Assembly (NCBI RefSeq): GCF_000372365.1
Contig: NZ_AQUU01000017.1
Coordinates: 1-39,455 of the forward strand
Reading direction: 5' to 3'
DNA length: 39,455 bases
Origin: Aggregatibacter actinomycetemcomitans DSM 8324
GTDB lineage: Bacteria > Pseudomonadota > Gammaproteobacteria > Enterobacterales > Pasteurellaceae
Shown: one piece after another, positions 31,710 to 39,455 of the stretch
Layout: each line of letters opens with the position of its first letter
How positions within the stretch are numbered: position 1 is the first letter of the stretch
The notes under the pieces: generated by a model
Seen by the model: the letters and a program-made list of their open reading frames with translations, nothing else
What the model was told of the DNA's origin: nothing
Database searches by the model: none
Made by a program: the position numbers and the translations under genes

Positions 31710-32894
31710 ATGTCAGATTTCATTGCAACAAAGGATTCCCCGCTTATCGCCCTCACTGCCGGCGAAGTGTCCGGCGACATTCTCGGCGCCGGTTTGATTA
31801 AATCCCTCAAAGTGCGTTATCCCAATGCCTGTTTTATCGGCATCGGCGGACCACGCATGATTGCGGCAGGCTTTGAAAGCCTGTTTGATATGGAAGAACT
31901 TTCCGTTATGGGTTTGGTGGAAGTACTTAAGCATCTGCCGCGCCTGCTGAAAATTCGCCGCCGTATTATTCAACAATTATTGGCGTTAAAGCCGGATGTG
32001 TTTATCGGCATCGACGCACCGGATTTTAATCTGGATGTGGAGCTTAAACTCAAACAAAACGGCATTAAAACCATTCATTACGTCAGCCCGTCGGTGTGGG
32101 CGTGGCGTCAGAAACGCGTGTATAAAATCGGTGCGGCAACCAATTTGGTGCTGGCGTTTTTGCCTTTTGAGAAAGCCTTTTACGATCGCTTTAACGTGCC
32201 TTGCCGTTTTATCGGGCACACCATGGCAGACGCCATTCCGTTGAAACCGAATCGCGCGGAAGCCTGCCGTTTGCTCAATCTGGACGAAAACCAACATTAT
32301 CTTGCTATCCTCGTTGGCAGCCGCAGTAGTGAAGTGGAATTTCTTGCCGAACCTTTTTTGCAAACCGCCCAATTATTGCGCCAACGTTATCCTGATTTAC
32401 AATTTCTGGTGCCGTTAATTAACGCCAAGCGCCGTCAGCAATTTGAACAAATCAAACAACGCGTGGCACCGGATTTAGATGTTATCCTGTTAGACGGCAA
32501 TGCCCGCGCCGCCATGATTGCCGCCAAAGCAACCTTACTCGCGTCAGGCACGGCGGCATTAGAGGCGATGTTATGCAAATCACCGATGGTGGTGGGCTAT
32601 CGCATGAAGCCGTTCACGTATTTCCTGGTGAAATGTTTGGTGAAAATCAAGTATATTTCCCTGCCGAATCTGCTGGCGGATGAAATGTTGGTGCCGGAGC
32701 TAATTCAGGCAGAATGTAATCCGACTAATTTGGTGGAAAAACTGTCGGTATATTTGGATACAGATGAAAGTACGGTCAAAAATCGCAACATTTTAATTCA
32801 ACGTTTCACCGAGTTGCACAAAATGATTCAATGCGATGCCGATCAACAGGCAGCACAGTCGGTGATTGATTTACTGGAGCAGAAAAATGGATAA
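31710..32894 (+). CDS. lpxB: Lipid-A-disaccharide synthase
   Basis: Membrane-associated glycosyltransferase (GT19) that joins UDP-2,3-diacylglucosamine and lipid X into the disaccharide. The product is 394 residues. Conserved stretches are [13 protein letters not shown] near residue 15, [12 protein letters not shown] near 98, [11 protein letters not shown]-like ([14 protein letters not shown]) near 122, and [11 protein letters not shown] near 277. The ATG lies just after the USS terminator and a GAG-type weak ribosome-binding site. The end overlaps the rnhB start by 8 bases, so the pair is translationally coupled. Confidence 0.97.
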   Translation: MSDFIATKDSPLIALTAGEVSGDILGAGLIKSLKVRYPNACFIGIGGPRMIAAGFESLFDMEELSVMGLVEVLKHLPRLLKIRRRIIQQLLALKPDVFIGIDAPDFNLDVELKLKQNGIKTIHYVSPSVWAWRQKRVYKIGAATNLVLAFLPFEKAFYDRFNVPCRFIGHTMADAIPLKPNRAEACRLLNLDENQHYLAILVGSRSSEVEFLAEPFLQTAQLLRQRYPDLQFLVPLINAKRRQQFEQIKQRVAPDLDVILLDGNARAAMIAAKATLLASGTAALEAMLCKSPMVVGYRMKPFTYFLVKCLVKIKYISLPNLLADEMLVPELIQAECNPTNLVEKLSVYLDTDESTVKNRNILIQRFTELHKMIQCDADQQAAQSVIDLLEQKNG

Positions 32895-33486
32895 ATTTAC
32901 CTATCCCCAAGGCTATGAACTGATTGCCGGTGTAGATGAAGTAGGGCGAGGTCCTTTGGTGGGAGCAGTAGTGACGGCGGCGGTGATTTTGGATCCGAAG
33001 CAGCCTATTGAAGGGCTGGCGGATTCCAAAACACTCTCGGAAAAGAAACGGTTATTACTGGCAGAAGAAATTAAGCAAAAAGCGTTGGCATGGGCGCTCG
33101 GGCGGGCGGAACCGCATGAAATCGACGAATTGAATATTTTACATGCGTCCATGCTTGCCATGGAGCGGGCGATAAAACACCTGAAAATTCGACCGCACTT
33201 TGTGTTGGTGGATGGCAATCGGATTCCGCCGAATCTCATGATTCCCGCGCAAGCCGTTGTCAAAGGGGATGTGTTGGTGCCGGAAATCAGCGCGGCGTCT
33301 ATTTTGGCAAAAGTGGCGCGCGATCAGGAAATGATAGTGCTGGATAAAAAATATCCGCACTATGCATTTGCTAAGCACAAAGGCTATCCCACCAAGCTAC
33401 ATTTGGAAAAATTAAGGGAATTTGGCGTGCTGCCGGAATACCGCCGCAGTTTTGCACCTGTTAAAAAATTACTAAAATCGCTATAA
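32887..33486 (+). CDS. rnhB: Ribonuclease HII
   Basis: Removes RNA from RNA-DNA hybrids and starts ribonucleotide excision repair. The product is 199 residues. The signature [16 protein letters not shown] near residue 14 carries the catalytic Asp17 and Glu18; VDGN near 108 and the later DQEMI/DKKYP region complete the metal site. I use ATG 32887 inside the lpxB end; the frame also opens 7 codons earlier. A USS (about 33194) lies within. In E. coli dnaE follows; here the next gene is an unrelated permease. Confidence 0.96.
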   Translation: MDKFTYPQGYELIAGVDEVGRGPLVGAVVTAAVILDPKQPIEGLADSKTLSEKKRLLLAEEIKQKALAWALGRAEPHEIDELNILHASMLAMERAIKHLKIRPHFVLVDGNRIPPNLMIPAQAVVKGDVLVPEISAASILAKVARDQEMIVLDKKYPHYAFAKHKGYPTKLHLEKLREFGVLPEYRRSFAPVKKLLKSL

Positions 33487-33525
33487 TTCAGCCAATAATA
33501 ACAAGCCTTCATTGCAGAGGTGGCT

Positions 33526-35394
33526 ATGAGTCAAATCTCTCATTTCTTCAATTCATTCCAACCGGAACCGTGGTTATGGGTTGTTTTGTTGCTGATTGCC
33601 GCCGTCATTCTTTTCATTCGCAATCACATCCGCATGGACATTGTCGCCGTGTTGGTGATGTTAGCTTTCAGCCTCAGCGGCATTTTGACTGTTGAAGAAG
33701 TCTTCGCCGGATTCAGTGATCCGAATATCATCTTAATTGCTTTATTGTTTATCGTCGGGGAAGGTCTGGTGCGTACCGGCGTGGCGTATCAAGTGAGTGA
33801 ATGGTTACTCAAAGCTTCCCATAACAGCGAATCGCGCGTGCTGGTCTTCATGATGCTGGCGGTAGCGGGGCTCGGCGCATTTATGAGTTCTACCGGCGTG
33901 GTGGCGATTTTTATTCCTGTGGTATTAATGATTTGCCAGCAAATGAATATTTCGCCCAAACGCCTGATGATGCCGCTCAGCGTGGCAGGCTTGATTAGCG
34001 GTATGCTGACCTTAATCGCCACGGCACCGAACTTAGTGGTAAATGCCGAGTTGGTACGGGAAGCCGGTATGCGCCTGAAATTCTTTGATCTCACGCCCAT
34101 CGGTTTAGTGATTTTGCTCCTTGGCATCGGTTATATGCTAGTGGCGCGCCGTTGGCTGAAATCCGGCACCAAAGCCGATAATAACAAGCTGGATAAACGT
34201 TCCATAAGTGATTTGATCCATGAGTACGGCTTGCAACTGCGGGCGCAACGTTTCGTGGTGAAAAAAGGTTCCGCGATTATCGGTAAAAATCTGGATGAAT
34301 TGCATTTACGTTCCAAATATGGTTTGAATGTGTTGGCGATTGAACGCTGGAAGCGTTTTCGTCCGCTGTTTATTGCGGCGCTGGGAACGTCTGAAGTGCG
34401 TGAAAAAGACATTCTGTTGATGGACATCAGCGATCCCGAATTAGACATAGAAACCTTTTGTACGGAATATAACCTGGAACGGGCAGAAATTCGTGCGCAG
34501 TATTTTTCCGAACAAGCCAGTTCCATCGGCATGGCAGAATTGATTTTGGTGCCGAATTCCGATTGTATCGGTAAATCCACCGAACAGTTACGCTTCCGTT
34601 CCAAATACGACTTAAATGTGGTGGGTATCAAACGTGATGGCGAGGTGTTGGACGGGCATTTTGTCGAAATGCCGTATAAAGCCGGTGATTTGTTGCTAGT
34701 CGTCGGTGACTGGAAACTAATTCAGCAAATGCGTAGCCACAGCAAAGACTTCTTCGTGTTGAATTATCCGAGCGAAATTACCCGTGCCGTACCCGCGCAA
34801 AGCCAAGCGCCTTATGCGTTACTCAGCATTGCGGTAATGGTGTTGTTAATGGTTACCCGCCTCGTGCCGAACGTAGTTGCCGCCTTGATTGCCTGTTTAA
34901 TGCTCGGTTATTTCCGTTGTGTGGACAGCAAAAGCGCGTACGAATCCATACATTGGTCGAGTTTAGTGCTGATTGTGGGCATGATGCCGTTTTCCCTTGC
35001 TTTGCAAAGAACCGGCGGGGTTTCGATGATTGTGGATTTAATGTTACATCTGGTGGGTGGCATGGGCAAACACTGGATTTTGATCAGCCTGTTTATTCTC
35101 ACGGCGGTGGTTGGTTTGTTTATCTCCAACACCGCCACGGCGATTTTGATCGCGCCGATTGCCATCACTATGGCGCACCAGCTGAATTTATCGCCGGTGC
35201 CGTTTGCGATGGTCGTTGCTATCGCTGCTTCCGCTGCCTTTATGACGCCGGTTTCCTCGCCGGTGAATACGATGGTCTTCGGTCCCGGCGGCTATAAATT
35301 CGCGGATTTCGTGAAAGTCGGCGTACCGTTTACGCTCTTAGTGATGTTGGTTAGTGTGTTCCTCATTCCTTTTCTCTTTCCCTTTAACCCTTAA
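33526..35394 (+). CDS. SLC13/DASS-type permease with two TrkA-C domains (YfbS-like)
   Basis: Inner-membrane anion permease of 622 residues, in the size class of E. coli YfbS; the substrate is not known. Membrane blocks at about 15-205 and 425-620 flank two cytoplasmic TrkA-C domains (about 225-305 and 325-405), whose internal repeat LHLRSKYGLNVLAIER / LRFRSKYDLNVVGIKR is visible. Conserved permease stretches are SSTGVVAIFIPVVL and SNTATAILIAPIAI. ATG 33526 has AGAGG upstream; a GTG two codons earlier is a poorer start. It is spaced 39 bases from rnhB and only 10 from ynbA, so it probably leads the phospholipid-gene unit. Confidence 0.9.
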   Translation: MSQISHFFNSFQPEPWLWVVLLLIAAVILFIRNHIRMDIVAVLVMLAFSLSGILTVEEVFAGFSDPNIILIALLFIVGEGLVRTGVAYQVSEWLLKASHNSESRVLVFMMLAVAGLGAFMSSTGVVAIFIPVVLMICQQMNISPKRLMMPLSVAGLISGMLTLIATAPNLVVNAELVREAGMRLKFFDLTPIGLVILLLGIGYMLVARRWLKSGTKADNNKLDKRSISDLIHEYGLQLRAQRFVVKKGSAIIGKNLDELHLRSKYGLNVLAIERWKRFRPLFIAALGTSEVREKDILLMDISDPELDIETFCTEYNLERAEIRAQYFSEQASSIGMAELILVPNSDCIGKSTEQLRFRSKYDLNVVGIKRDGEVLDGHFVEMPYKAGDLLLVVGDWKLIQQMRSHSKDFFVLNYPSEITRAVPAQSQAPYALLSIAVMVLLMVTRLVPNVVAALIACLMLGYFRCVDSKSAYESIHWSSLVLIVGMMPFSLALQRTGGVSMIVDLMLHLVGGMGKHWILISLFILTAVVGLFISNTATAILIAPIAITMAHQLNLSPVPFAMVVAIAASAAFMTPVSSPVNTMVFGPGGYKFADFVKVGVPFTLLVMLVSVFLIPFLFPFNP

Positions 35395-35404
35395 GGCGCA
35401 GTGT

Positions 35405-36013
35405 ATGAGTATTTACGATCTAAAACCCAAATTCCAAAATCTGTTACGTCCCTTTACTGTTAAATTGGCGCAACATGGTGTCACCGCCAATCAGGTGACA
35501 TTAGCCGCCTGTGCCGTTTCCGTGATTTTAGGGCTGATTTTGACCGCACTTTCTGCCTATCATTGGCTTTTTATCCTCATTCCGCTTTGGTTGTTTGTGC
35601 GCATGGCACTTAACGCGATTGACGGCATGCTAGCGCGCGAGTTTAACCAAAAATCCCGTCTGGGCGGTTACTTAAATGAAATTACCGATGTGGTGTCCGA
35701 CGCGGCACTTTATTTGCCTTTTGCGTTGATTTTTCCCTTTGATGCTTTCCAAATCGGCTTGATTATTTGGCTTTCGGCATTGACGGAATTTTGCGGCGTG
35801 TTGGGGCAAGTGCAAGGCAAAACCCGCCGTTATGACGGCCCGTTGGGAAAAAGCGATCGCGCGTTCTTCTTTGGCATTTTAGGTCTTTTTTATGCCCTTA
35901 TCCCGACGTTACCTGCCTGGCTTTATTGGGCAGCCTGGGTAGTGGTAATTCTACTGATAATGACTTGTATAAAACGGGTTAAATCAGGTTTAGCCGAAGC
36001 AGATAACCTCTAG
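35405..36013 (+). CDS. ynbA: CDP-alcohol phosphatidyltransferase, YnbA-type
   Basis: Integral membrane protein of 202 residues that would transfer a phosphatidyl group from CDP-diacylglycerol to an alcohol. It closely resembles E. coli YnbA, whose acceptor I do not know. The family motif is near residue 75: ALNAIDGMLAR, eight residues, then GGYLNEITD. Against the canonical DxxDGxxARx8GxxxDxxxD, the first and third aspartates are both asparagine here. From memory, E. coli YnbA has the same asparagines, so this seems a subfamily trait rather than a lesion. ATG 35405 is preferred over an upstream extension into the permease gene. It is spaced 10 bases before the acyltransferase gene. Confidence 0.85.
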   Translation: MSIYDLKPKFQNLLRPFTVKLAQHGVTANQVTLAACAVSVILGLILTALSAYHWLFILIPLWLFVRMALNAIDGMLAREFNQKSRLGGYLNEITDVVSDAALYLPFALIFPFDAFQIGLIIWLSALTEFCGVLGQVQGKTRRYDGPLGKSDRAFFFGILGLFYALIPTLPAWLYWAAWVVVILLIMTCIKRVKSGLAEADNL

Positions 36014-36023
36014 GAGCACAATC

Positions 36024-36656
36024 ATGTTAGCCAAACTCATTGATTTTCTACTGTGTCGTTTCACCTCGTTTATCACCGGTGTGCGTGCGCAGAAAAATGT
36101 GGAACAGCAATCGGCGGATAAGCACCGCTTGTATTTTGCCAACCATAACAGCCACGGCGATTTTATTTTACTGTGGGTTTCCTTGCCTTATCCGGTGCGT
36201 AAGAACACCCGTCCGGTTGCCGGTGCGGATTATTGGACGAAAGGACCGATTCGCCGTTTTTTGGCATATAAGGTTTTTAATATGCTGTTGATCGACCGTG
36301 GCGGCGATAACCCGCAAGCCATCACCGAACAAATCAGCGACGCCTTGCAGCATCATTCCTTGATTATTTTTCCGGAAGGCACACGCAAAATGGAAGACGA
36401 TTTGCCGTTACAACCGTTCAATAGCGGGCTATATTATCTGGCGAAACAAAATCCGCAGTTGGAAATGGTGCCGGTGTGGATCAGCAATATGCACAATGTG
36501 CTGCCGAAAGGCTTTGTGGTGCCGATTCCGTTATTGTGCGATTTGTATATGGACGAACCGTTATTTTATCGTGACGATGAAAACAAAGCCGCATTTTTAA
36601 CCCGTGCCGAGCAGGCGTTGTTAAGTTTGAATGTAACCGAAAAAGGGAGAGCATAA
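36024..36656 (+). CDS. PlsC-type 1-acyl-glycerophosphate acyltransferase
   Basis: A 210-residue protein of the lysophosphatidate acyltransferase superfamily. Motif I is HNSHGD (the HxxxxD catalytic pair, near residue 41), the glycerophosphate-binding motif LLIDRGG is near 90, and motif III FPEGTRK is near 118. Hydrophobicity is modest, with an N-terminal segment able to associate with the membrane. Its last base overlaps the ynbB start (TAATG). Sitting between a CDP-alcohol transferase and a CDP-diacylglycerol synthase, it probably supplies phosphatidic acid for a local lipid pathway. It is not necessarily the housekeeping PlsC, which may be elsewhere. Confidence 0.88.
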   Translation: MLAKLIDFLLCRFTSFITGVRAQKNVEQQSADKHRLYFANHNSHGDFILLWVSLPYPVRKNTRPVAGADYWTKGPIRRFLAYKVFNMLLIDRGGDNPQAITEQISDALQHHSLIIFPEGTRKMEDDLPLQPFNSGLYYLAKQNPQLEMVPVWISNMHNVLPKGFVVPIPLLCDLYMDEPLFYRDDENKAAFLTRAEQALLSLNVTEKGRA

Positions 36657-37585
36657 TGGAAATGTGGAAACTGTTCGGTGGTTTGATGATCACCTTAATT
36701 ATCGCTTCTTCAATCGGTTACGGTTTAAAACTTAAAGTAGGTTGGTCCACGCCGCACGTTGTGATTGACAACTTAAACGCACGCATTAACGCCTGGTGGG
36801 TGATGATTTTAATCATCTTCGCCGCTGCCGCCTTGGGTTTTTACGGCATCATCTTTTTATTCTTCGTGATTTCCTTTATGGCATTACGGGAATTTCTCTC
36901 GTTGCTTTACATTCGCCGTGGTGACCATTTGGCGCTCGCAGCCTGTTTTTATGTCATCCTGCCCGTGCAATACATTCTGGTGGCAATCGACTGGTTCAGT
37001 ATGTTCACCATTTTCATTCCGGTGTACGGCTTCCTATTTCTCCCGATCCTCTCCGCCCTGTTGGGCGACACCGCGCATTTCCTGGATCGCTCCACCAAAG
37101 TGCAATGGGCGCTGATGATCAGCGTATTTTGTATTTCCCACATTCCTGCCATGCTGACTTTAGATATTGCCGGTTTTGAAGGCAAAAATTTACTGCTGAT
37201 GATCTTCCTGATTCTGGTGGTGCAGGCGAGCGACGTGTTGCAATATGTGTGGGGCAAATTATTCGGTAAACACAAAATTGCGCCGAGACTGTCGCCATCT
37301 AAAACCGTGGAAGGTTTTGTAGGCGGTATGGTGAGCGCCAGCGTACTAGGCGGATTGCTTTATTGGCTGACGCCGTTTAGCCCGGTGCAAGCGGTGTTAA
37401 TGAGCTTATTGATTTGTCTGATGGGCTTTTTAGGCGGCTTGGTGATGTCCGCCATGAAACGCAGCATGGGCGTAAAAGACTGGGGCAATATGATAAGCGG
37501 ACACGGCGGAATGCTGGATCGCATGGATTCCCTATGCTTTGCCGCGCCAATTTTCTTCCATGTCGTCAGATATTATTGGACCTAG
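36656..37585 (+). CDS. ynbB: CDP-diacylglycerol synthase, YnbB-type
   Basis: Second phosphatidate cytidylyltransferase in the window; 309 residues with about eight membrane segments. The CdsA signature is intact: APRLSPSKTVEGFVGG near residue 208, then MSAMKRSMGVKDWGNMISGHGG and LDRMDSL. It resembles E. coli YnbB, reported from memory to have CdsA-like activity. It starts on the last base of the acyltransferase stop codon, with AGGGAGA upstream, so the two are coupled. The E. coli ynbC and ynbD that follow ynbB there are not found here. Confidence 0.9.
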   Translation: MEMWKLFGGLMITLIIASSIGYGLKLKVGWSTPHVVIDNLNARINAWWVMILIIFAAAALGFYGIIFLFFVISFMALREFLSLLYIRRGDHLALAACFYVILPVQYILVAIDWFSMFTIFIPVYGFLFLPILSALLGDTAHFLDRSTKVQWALMISVFCISHIPAMLTLDIAGFEGKNLLLMIFLILVVQASDVLQYVWGKLFGKHKIAPRLSPSKTVEGFVGGMVSASVLGGLLYWLTPFSPVQAVLMSLLICLMGFLGGLVMSAMKRSMGVKDWGNMISGHGGMLDRMDSLCFAAPIFFHVVRYYWT

Positions 37586-37674
37586 GGCGATGACTTGCGA
37601 TAGTGCGTTGCAATGTGTTATCACAAACATCACCGTGAATTCATGACTAACAGATTTAAAAAACGAGGGAAAAA

Positions 37675-38256
37675 ATGACCGCACTTTTAAAGATTGGTTT
37701 AGTGTCCGTCTCCGATCGGGCGTCACAAGGGATTTATCCGGATCAAGGCATTCCCGAATTACGCAACTGGTTACAACAGGCATTGGCGGATTCTTTTGAG
37801 GTGGTGGAGCGTCTCATTCCCGATGAACAGGCGGAAATAGAACGCACTCTGTGCGAACTGGTGGATGAGCAACATTGTCATTTGGTGCTGACCACCGGCG
37901 GCACGGGCCCGGCAAAACGCGACGTGACCCCGGATGCCACCCTCGCCGTCGCCGACCGCGAAATGCCCGGTTTCGGTGAACAAATGCGTCAGGTCAGCCT
38001 GCATTTTGTGCCGACGGCGATTCTCTCCCGCCAAGTGGGCGTTATCCGTAAAGAAAGCCTAATCCTGAATTTGCCCGGACAGCCGAAAGCCATCAAAGAA
38101 ACGCTGGAAGGGGTAAAAGACAAACAGGGCAACGTTCTGGTCAAAGGGATTTTCAGCGCCGTGCCATACTGTCTGCAACTTATCAACGGCTTATACATAA
38201 ACACCAAACCCGACGTCATTGTCAGTTTCAGACCCCAATCTGCTTGTCGTGATTAA
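37675..38256 (+). CDS. mog: Molybdopterin adenylyltransferase
   Basis: MogA-type enzyme that adenylylates molybdopterin before molybdate insertion; a cytoplasmic trimer. The product is 193 residues, the usual length. The nucleotide-binding LTTGGTGPAKRDVTPD is near residue 73, and the LPGQPKAI segment near 142 is conserved. The first codons are read through a USS (about 37677), which encodes TAL. GAGGG precedes the ATG. It is preceded by an 89-base gap without a clear promoter, and followed by the insertion-sequence relics. Confidence 0.93.
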   Translation: MTALLKIGLVSVSDRASQGIYPDQGIPELRNWLQQALADSFEVVERLIPDEQAEIERTLCELVDEQHCHLVLTTGGTGPAKRDVTPDATLAVADREMPGFGEQMRQVSLHFVPTAILSRQVGVIRKESLILNLPGQPKAIKETLEGVKDKQGNVLVKGIFSAVPYCLQLINGLYINTKPDVIVSFRPQSACRD

Positions 38257-38313
38257 GCACCGTTAAAAATATAATGCTCTTTAGTTGTTTTAACAGAACA
38301 GCCAAACAAGTTT

Positions 38314-38634
38314 TTACTGGTTCTTTTTATTCAGAAAATATTTAATAAACACTAGTTTTAAAAGCGCAAGCACGTAAAAATCCCAACAAAAAAAGTAATG
38401 CCAGTAAGGATATTCAGAGGAATTTAGCGTGGTTTTAGGCGCTTTATCAAGATAACATTGCAGGCTCTTACCAAAGAGTAATTTTTATAATCTTCCCAAA
38501 TTTGTATTGGATTAAGTTTACTTTTGAAAGAAAACACTTTATTGCAGTGCGGGCACTTATAGCGCTGAAGATGATTTTGTGTGTCATACTTTTGAATCGG
38601 GTGATGTTGGCAAAAAAATGCACTTTTTGTTCAT
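38314..38634 (-). pseudogene. Transposase relic with N-terminal zinc finger (IS256 variant-type)
   Basis: Read on the minus strand from ATG 38632-38634, the frame soon stops, but skipping one base in the T7 run (complement of 38612-38618) restores a zinc-finger transposase start: NKKCIFCQHHPIQKYDTQNH, then CPHCNKVFSFKSKLNPIQIW and EDY. A second frame change near 38465 allows YLDKAPKTTLNSSEYP and a degenerate catalytic-core start. It looks like the N-terminal part of the transposases annotated as IS256 family, variant Zn-binding type (from memory). The 3' two thirds are missing. It is non-functional. The rest of 38257-38313 holds nothing I recognise. Confidence 0.7.
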
Positions 38635-38678
38635 AAATTCAAAAGAACCTAATTTTAACTTAGGTTTAAGGACTGTAC

Positions 38679-39286
38679 TAGATAACGAAACAAAATTCCA
38701 TTCAGGTTAGAATACCCAATGAGAAAAAGTCGTTTCAGTCAGCATAAACAAAAATACTGCCGCTTATTATTTTATCTTTATCGCCTGCGTTTACTTATTT
38801 ACTAGACAAGTCACTAATTTAGTGATGTTTGAAGGGGAAATTTAAACCGATGAAAGTTATTTTGGTGGTGCCCGTAACGGTAAACGTAGTCGTGGTGCTG
38901 TCGGAAAAGTTGCTGTCTTTGGGTTCCTTAAGCATAATGACAAGATTTATACCGTCGCCGTTCCTAATACCAAATCAGCGACCTTATTGCCCATTATTCG
39001 AGAGCAATTCAAGCCTGATAGCACCGTTTACACGGACACTTACCCCGGTTATGATGTACTTGATGTGAGATAATTTAGTCATTTTCGCATCAATCATAGT
39101 ACGCATTTTGCTGAAAATCATAACCATATTAACGGAACTGAGAATTTCAGGAATCAGGCAAAACGCCATTTACGAAAGTTCATTTTGAGCTTTATCTAAA
39201 GAATGTAAGTGGTATTTTAATCACAGTGAATTAAAATTTCAAATTTTCACTTTAAAATAATTAAGGAAAATTTAGTCTATTATCTA
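38679..39286 (+). mobile_element. Degenerate IS1016-like insertion sequence
   Basis: Probable extent of the element around the transposase relic. The left edge TAGATAACGAAACAAAATTC (from 38679) and the complement of 39265-39286 (TAGATAATAGACTAAATTTT) are similar and inverted, as expected for terminal repeats, but imperfect. The total of about 610 bases fits an element of about 710 bases with internal deletions. I could not identify a target-site duplication. Confidence 0.5.
38719..39260 (+). pseudogene. IS1016-type (IS1595 family) transposase relic
   Basis: ATG 38719 begins MRKSRFSQHKQK, the IS1016 transposase start. About 20 codons are then missing, RLRLLIY is followed by a nonsense codon, and a frame change leads to TDESYFGGARNGKRSRGAVG, VAVFGFLKHNDKIYTVAVPN and PDSTVYTDTYPGYDVLDV. 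After another nonsense codon come FSHFRINHSTHFAENHNHIN and NQAKRHLRKF, a short deletion, and a last frame change. At least three stop codons (each one substitution from a sense codon) and several indels make it dead. The DDE-region DES and YTD motifs are still visible. Confidence 0.88.
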
Positions 39287-39293
39287 TACCAAC

Positions 39294-39312
39294 CCGCACG
39301 TAAAACGTGCGG
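39294..39312 (-). repeat. Hairpin at the end of an IS200/IS605-type element
   Basis: CCGCACGT (39294-39301) and ACGTGCGG (39305-39312) form a perfect 8-bp stem with a 3-base loop, just beyond the stop of the tnpA fragment. IS200/IS605 elements carry subterminal hairpins recognised by TnpA, so this may be the element's 3' end. It resembles, but is not, a USS. Confidence 0.5.
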
Positions 39313-39320
39313 TTCTTAGA

Positions 39321-39455
39321 CTATCCTATTTCCACATTTCTGTAGTCACATAATTGCCTTAATATGCTACCTATATCCGTTCTAAGCCTTCCGTAAATGG
39401 CTTTTCTTCTATATTTCGGGGTGAAGACGATGTGATACTTACAGTTCCATTTGGT
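39321..39455 (-). pseudogene. IS200/IS605-type TnpA fragment, partial at window edge
   Basis: The last 135 bases read on the minus strand as 44 codons of a TnpA-type HUH transposase N-terminal region (TKWNCKYHIVFTPKYRRKAI, then GRLRTDIGSILRQLCDYRN), ending in TAG at 39321-39323. The start is outside the window. The HUH histidine pair and the catalytic tyrosine, which should follow the point where it stops, are missing. It is therefore a truncated copy. Confidence 0.8.

Noticed and set aside
38612-38618. Phase-variable homopolymer in the transposase relic
   Set aside because: The tract is only seven bases and the downstream gene is broken by other changes, so slippage could not restore a protein.
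38829-39068. 79-codon plus-strand protein
   Set aside because: It is a shifted frame across the IS1016 relic; the real transposase frame is recognisable in parallel.
39294-39314. USS at the right edge
   Set aside because: The core reads ACGTGCGGT, not AAGTGCGGT; the hairpin context fits an insertion-sequence end better.

Overview
The window is a chromosomal segment of a gammaproteobacterium of the family Pasteurellaceae. Three things point there: the protein sequences resemble Haemophilus influenzae throughout, the gene neighbourhoods match those of that family, and the 9-mer AAGTGCGGT or its complement occurs at about 35 places by eye. That 9-mer is the Haemophilus-type DNA uptake signal sequence (USS). 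Aggregatibacter is my best guess at genus, because it uses this USS type and differs from H. influenzae in details such as a full-length GlpG. The genus call is an inference.

Layout. Positions 42-4504 (minus strand) hold the str operon rpsL-rpsG-fusA-tuf, read from a clear sigma70 promoter at 4580-4608. Upstream lies a small unknown gene, then a gene-free stretch rich in palindromes, then a badly decayed ilvY regulator next to an intact EamA/RarD-type transporter. Positions 6766-8674 (minus) hold yrdD-tsaC-aroE. Then come rmuC, a YqhA-type membrane protein, and glpE-glpG-glpR, with a small Pasteurellaceae membrane protein on the opposite strand between glpE and glpG. At 13749-16016 a TonB-dependent outer-membrane receptor pseudogene sits behind an intact Fur-box promoter. 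A fused ABC exporter (minus) and yidE (plus) diverge at about 18.5 kb.

Positions 20362-33486 hold the classical envelope cluster pyrH-frr-dxr-uppS-cdsA-rseP-bamA-skp-lpxD-fabZ-lpxA-lpxB-rnhB. It joins nucleotide metabolism, ribosome recycling, isoprenoid and undecaprenyl synthesis, CDP-diacylglycerol synthesis, the site-2 protease, outer-membrane protein assembly and lipid A synthesis. Visible punctuation (terminators after pyrH, frr and lpxA, and candidate promoters before pyrH, frr and fabZ) suggests it is read as several transcripts. Positions 33526-37585 form a tight four-gene unit: an SLC13-type permease, a YnbA-type CDP-alcohol phosphatidyltransferase, a PlsC-type acyltransferase and a YnbB-type CDP-diacylglycerol synthase. 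It looks like a second, accessory phospholipid module in the same window as cdsA. It is followed by mog.

The last 1.2 kb is an insertion-sequence graveyard. It holds a zinc-finger transposase relic (minus), an IS1016/IS1595-type relic (plus) and the end of an IS200/IS605-type tnpA (minus) cut by the window edge. No rRNA, tRNA or CRISPR array was seen. The main points of interest are the accessory phospholipid module, the two gene-decay events (ilvY and the receptor), USS pairs acting as terminators (one inside the lpx cluster), and the palindrome cluster near 5.1-5.5 kb.
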